DNA of 64,000 nucleotides from Lithospermum erythrorhizon (Eukaryota > Streptophyta > Magnoliopsida > Boraginales > Boraginaceae), in NCBI GenBank assembly GCA_019722365.1, contig JADFUC010001732.1, positions 186,001-250,000 of the forward strand, in the 5' to 3' direction. Below, piece after piece: positions 59,554 through 64,000 of the stretch. Numbering within the stretch: the stretch's first letter is position 1; every line of letters begins with the position of its first letter. The notes under the pieces were generated by a model. It saw nothing but the letters and a program-made list of their open reading frames with translations, ran no database searches and was not told where the DNA came from. The position numbers were made by a program, and so were the translations under genes.

Positions 59554-62500
59554 TCATAAATCAGTAGGGTGTGCTTCTTTCTTCTGTTGCAACTTGTGAT
59601 GGGTCCTTGGGAACAATATATCATTCAATTGACTTTCAGCACTGTACTCTGAGGAGGCCTATAAATAAAGAATTAGGAAAACTTAGTTGAAATTATATAA
59701 TCAAGGATATACAGGTTACAATGGTGATGTAATCATGCACATAAAATCTCCTTCCACAAAAGTAAAATAATTAGAGTGTAGCACAATAAAATAATTAGGG
59801 TGTAGCACAATAAAATTGTTCAATAGAAATTTACATTACAAACTGTTGGGTTTAACATGCAACTAGATAATATTAATGTACCCGTTTCTTGAATGCAAAT
59901 CGCAACGTCTGCAACTGAGTTCCAGAACACACTCTCAAGTCAAAGCCGAGGCTGTCGATACCAGCAAGAGCAACCTCCTTTGATGATGTACAAAGAATAT
60001 TTGTTAGGATACAATATTTACTTTGAAAATGAAAATACATTCTGAAATTAAGCAAGTATGTCATCAATGAAGCGAAAATATAGTATGAGATACAAATTTC
60101 AAGAAGTCCTATTGCTGATATTACCCTATACTGTAGCTAATCATGTAACTTAAGCTGATTCATTAGAACCATACCCAATCACATAATTAATTGAACCACA
60201 CTGACCTTAGAGAAAGTAGAGCAACGAATTCTCAAATAGTTCAAATTCCATCTTCACTATAGATGAAGCTTTTATACAACTTTATAACAGTTAACACTCT
60301 AGGTTACACTTAGAAGATAGAAGCACAAGTTTGTTACCTCAACTTGAATGCCCTTGCATCTCCAGCAGAGTGACCTAAGAGCTTGTGTAGTCTTTTCACC
60401 GCCAGCTTTAAGGCGAGATATAATTTTAGCAGCCGAATGAGCAATTGCATCAGGCCGAGCTCTTCTGAAGTCTTCCATCTCTACAGAAGTCTGTTCAATA
60501 ATATAACAAAATAAATGTTAAGTTCAATTCCTTGTCAAGCATTCATTTAAATATCAGGAATCAGGATTAGTTCTACAAGACAACAATATCCTATAATGTC
60601 CAATATCTGAAACACATCATCACATAAGATGCTGGTATAGACAATCTTGAAGTCAACCTGATTGCCTTGTGTTGAAATTAGCTGCAATTTAATCATCTCT
60701 AGCTTATAGAATGAAGTCCCATTTCCTTGGTTTTCATCCTTTTCCAACTCTTCTGCCCTGCTTGGGCTATCACGACCAGTTTTATTCTCCTGTTCCTGAC
60801 CATTTATTTGAATATTGTTGTCGTGTTTCTTTCCCTTTATATCAATGATCCGATTCTCCTCAGCACTGGTAGACTCACGGTCCGACATTTGTTTTTGTAT
60901 GACAGCTTGCTCTTCACCAAAAGCAGCACTTAGTAGGCCTTGAACTACGATTCCAGCAGGAGGCTCATCCATAAAATCTATTGGATCATCTTCAACAATC
61001 TAAGTAGAAAGTAGACATTTATCCATTAGTGAAGGAAAATGAAAAGAATGGCTATTCTAAAGATTTTAGTTTATTGCCACAACCGTATTAATGTCACAAG
61101 AAATGAAAGAATACAAAACGAAATTCGAAATTCGAAGTTTAACTTTTAACCTAAAGTGATGTACTGACCTCAGAAATCTTTTTGGCGAAATACATAGGAT
61201 GAGAAGATCTCATTGTGTCCAGCTTAGCCCAATCTCCAACTGATCCATCAGAGCCCTCACCCTCATCTTCAAGAACGGCAACCCAGTTCTGAATACAAGT
61301 ATTTCATACAGAAGCATTACAGAAGGTGTATGTATTCTTGAAAAATGTGTCAACGGGCTGTGGTATGAACGATAATATACCTCATCATCATCTTCATCCT
61401 CATCATCCTCCTCATCAGAGTCACTATCTTCCTCATCAAAATTGTCAATGCCAAAATCAATTTCAGCTTGATCAAAGGCTTCCATCTCACTAAGCATTTC
61501 TGCAGTGTCTAATCCAACGATGACTTGCTGCATGCATAGTGTTTGAGTGAGAAATACTCTTAAAACATACATAACTCCTAAACGAAAGTTAAATCCACGA
61601 TATAAGTTCAATTATTTAGGTCGAAGTACATACCACAACGTTCTCATCAGTGGTTAGGGCTTTCAGAATGTCTTCCTCATTCTTTACTTGAAAATAAATA
61701 TCTGGCAGGCAGCATTAACACTAATGCTTCAGTAATTATCTCCACCTTCAATTCTATAATTACAGGATCATAAACCACTCGATGAACTTACTTCCATATT
61801 CATCAGTTACATAAGGCAAATCCGGCCAAAATACATTTTCATGAACTTCATCACTTAACAACCCAGAAAACATCAACGTTGCTTTACAATTCACCTAGAC
61901 AAATAATTGCAATAAATAAGAAACAAGTAAGACACCAAATTTTCAACCTTCTTAATCAATCAAGGCTTCCAAATGAAATTGGTTGGCGATAATGCCAGAG
62001 AAATTCTTCTATTTCCAGACGAAACTAAATAAAATGTTACTCCATATTAACCCTTTAAGTCAGCATATTCAAACATGAGATTATGAATTGTAGTGATCAT
62101 GGTACTAAGATTTAATCATGTAATATTGATTTGAAGTCATAATGATGACATTTTGATAACGACATTCTGCTCTGGAATAGGGATGTTCTTATTAGTAAAA
62201 TACGGGAAACATTTGTTGGTTCGTAATACGAGTATAATTTGTTGCTTTCGTTGGTAAATTAGGTGAACAATACAATGTTCCATTTTATGTATAATCCCTA
62301 CAATATGCTTATAAATGTGTTTTATACATGCCTTTTTTAAGTGTGTCTTTTCAGAGTGACCTTAACTATGTTTTCTACGAGTATAATATGAATGTACAAA
62401 TGTAATTCGTGTTTTATGCACATTGATCGCTAACCAATGAAATTACATTTGACAATTTCAATTCAAAAGGTTTAAATATACCTCAACGATTGTTCTAGTC

Positions 62501-63526
62501 ATTTCAGCAGGGCTAAGTCGAGCCTCCTCCACACTGTCTACCCCGTCGGTTTCAGCAATGTCCTCAAAAGGATGACACCTTTGAGGCTTGGAGTTAGGCT
62601 CCAACGGCCCCGAACCTGAGCTCCCATACTCTTTCGCTGATGCTTTGATTGCACTCTTAACCTTCCGGCAACACCTATAAATCTATATATGTAAGCTATA
62701 CTTAGGTAAATCAATATGCAGTATGTTATAGTAACTGACATTTTCAATTTTACTTTTGGCCACATTGTTTGGAGATAGGTGGTGGTGTAATTGAACTTCC
62801 ATTACAAATAAAAGAGATTCATGTTACTCATGTGTTATAGGGTCTCCATCTCTTGAATACCCCCTTTCATTCCATGAAGATAGTTTACTTTCACTTTTGT
62901 AACATGTTATAATACCTCTAAAAAAACATATTGAAAGTAAAGTAGTTTGTCCAAACTAAGAACCTAGTAACTCACTCATCCCCATGATTTACAACTCTCT
63001 AATTTGAGCACTAATCTCACAACCTCAAGGATTAGCCTTACAACCTCGAGGATATATCCCGTCCTCTAGTTCGAGTAAGCCTCACAACCTCAAGACTTAT
63101 CTTTTATAAGATTGATATTGAGGAACCAGTCTCACATTGGTGAACTAAGACCTTCCCGATGTAATAATAAGGACCATCTACAACCAATTACATTTAGTAT
63201 GGACCCGTGAATTCTTAACGGTAATACATCTTTCTCCCATGCTCCTCATCAATGAGAAATTGAGAATCCATTTGAATATAAATCAACTCCTTACGTGAGT
63301 AAATACGAGTTTGAAGCTTGTATGATTTTCCTCATCACAAGCAAACAATAAAATTCTTTTGATATTCCACAAATCTTGAATATAAAGTGAAATTAAAATA
63401 GTTGGGTTCTTGAAAATATTACCCAGGGATGAGGAGGGTACATGAGTGAGAGTGGAAGTTTCTTGGGGGGAAGTGAAGTATAGGAGCTGTCCCAGAGCAG
63501 TTTCTAATAATCATTTGAGCTGCCAT
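59554..63526 (-). CDS. At3g49140-like protein, probable plastid targeting, 10 exons
   Basis: Predicted exons: 63526-63423, 62674-62482, 61894-61792, 61701-61634, 61527-61381, 61288-61169, 60999-60658, 60490-60338, 59977-59882, 59658-59554. All are GT-AG and in phase, giving 476 residues. Family blocks are clear: LSPAEMTRTIVEVNCKATLM, WPDLPYVTDEYGNIYFQVK, QVIVGLDTAEMLSEME, DWAKLDTMRSSHPMYFAKKI, FYKLEMIKLQLIS, RPDAIAHSAAKIISRL and GIDSLGFDLRVCSGTQLQTL. An acidic stretch (about 187-205, nearly all Asp/Glu/Ser) is also typical. The N-terminal exon (MAAQMIIRNCSGTAPILHF, Ser/His/Arg-rich) looks like a transit peptide. The biochemical function is unknown; annotations calling relatives PPR proteins are not supported by any PPR motif here. 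Exon 1 is joined by phase and ATG context only, so an extra small exon between 62.7 and 63.4 kb is possible. Confidence 0.88.
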
Positions 63527-63765
63527 TGATATATATATGTACAACAACACAATAAAATTTGCAATTTGGAAAGCTTATTATGAGGGTAGAGATAAGATAA
63601 TATTGACCAACTGTAAAGTAGTTAGAAACTTTTGAATACAAGCAATAATAATCTTGAAGAATCCGAATTGGAGAATTGTATGGATGAGCAAAGCTGAGTA
63701 ATCAGCAATTTGCATGGTCGACTTAAGTCCCAGACAATCCGAGTCGAGCCGAGCTTAAGGCTTGT

Positions 63766-63771
63766 CACGTG
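63766..63771. promoter_or_regulatory. G-box (CACGTG) upstream of the At3g49140-like gene
   Basis: The palindromic CACGTG lies about 240 bp upstream of the predicted start codon (63526, minus strand). G-boxes bind bZIP/bHLH factors and are common in light- and ABA-regulated plant promoters. A single motif is suggestive only. Confidence 0.4.
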
Positions 63772-64000
63772 AGGAGACAAAATTACTCTTGTTCAAACAC
63801 GATTTGTTTTAAATTATTTAAAAAATTAAATTTTAAATATTTTTCATTCAAACAATATACATTGAGTAACATCACAATATATGCAAACAAAAGGGAAATT
63901 GATTAGAATAATTAAAGTGAATGTTTTGAAATAATTTAAATATAACTGAATTTTTTAAGATAGATTTTTTAAATTACATTTAAATGAATGAAAATAAGAC
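63772..64000. other. AT-rich upstream DNA at window edge
   Basis: Over 75% A+T, with TTAAATTT-type words. No gene is visible before the window ends. Confidence 0.4.

Noticed and set aside
62538..62765. 75-codon minus-strand frame starting MWPKV with a hydrophobic stretch
   Set aside because: Out of frame with the conserved exon 2 of the At3g49140-like gene, and it runs through that exon's acceptor.
45437..63526. Idea that neighbouring host genes form a biosynthetic or defence cluster
   Set aside because: The products (WEB protein, coiled-coil protein, At3g49140-like protein) share no pathway, and long repeat-filled gaps separate them; no enzyme or resistance gene clusters were seen.

Overview
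This is plant nuclear DNA, most likely from a eudicot. The protein genes are plant families split by GT-AG introns: an osmosensing histidine kinase, RPN10, two probable chloroplast proteins, a cold-shock/zinc-knuckle protein, a WEB-family protein and a coiled-coil protein. The intergenic DNA is AT-rich and filled with MITEs, Mutator-like elements, SINEs, LINE relics and a copia relic. I cannot name the species; repeated 'ctccgta'-type MITE ends are compatible with Caryophyllales or asterids, which is only a guess.

Layout. 1-2.7 kb: a foldback MITE, a tRNA-Ile(AAT) and a diverged tandem duplication. 2.8-9.4 kb (minus): a full 13-exon AHK1-type hybrid histidine kinase (about 1212 aa) whose last intron seems to have lost its acceptor AG. 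9.5-21.5 kb: no host gene seen; at least two Mutator-like elements (one with a 9-bp target duplication), a possible Pack-MULE, an hAT-like element, a Stowaway-like MITE and a CACTA terminus. 21.9-27.7 kb (minus): RPN10, the 26S proteasome ubiquitin receptor (10 exons, 403 aa), with MITEs in its introns. 28.9-30.4 kb: an element with about 250-bp terminal inverted repeats. 31.7-33.5 kb (minus): a PAM68-family membrane protein and a cold-shock-domain protein with CCHC knuckles, two of them damaged. 34.5-36.6 kb: a broken second copy of AHK1 exons 2-3 interrupted by about 735 bp, next to a duplicated 220-bp repeat. 36.6-40.2 kb: GC-rich DNA, then a two-tier satellite array. 40.2-44 kb: a LINE ORF1 relic and SINEs. 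45.4-46.6 kb (plus): a WEB-family gene with (AT)33 in its intron. 47.5-50.6 kb: a LINE reverse-transcriptase relic. 51.8-55.2 kb: a TIR element and a copia relic with both LTRs. 56.8-58.5 kb (plus): a conserved coiled-coil gene, convergent with an At3g49140-like gene at 59.6-63.5 kb (minus, 10 exons).

The host genes do not form an operon or an obvious pathway. AHK1 works in osmotic/water-status phosphorelay, RPN10 in proteasomal degradation, and the PAM68-like and At3g49140-like proteins are probably plastidial. I found no clear sign of a wholly new biological system. The most informative signals are the AHK1 splice-acceptor lesion, the mosaic AHK1 duplicate, the damaged zinc knuckles, the higher-order satellite and the family of TIR elements with repetitive interiors. 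Exon models were built by hand from splice signals, reading-frame phase and remembered family sequences, so boundaries should be read as good predictions, not as transcript-supported.
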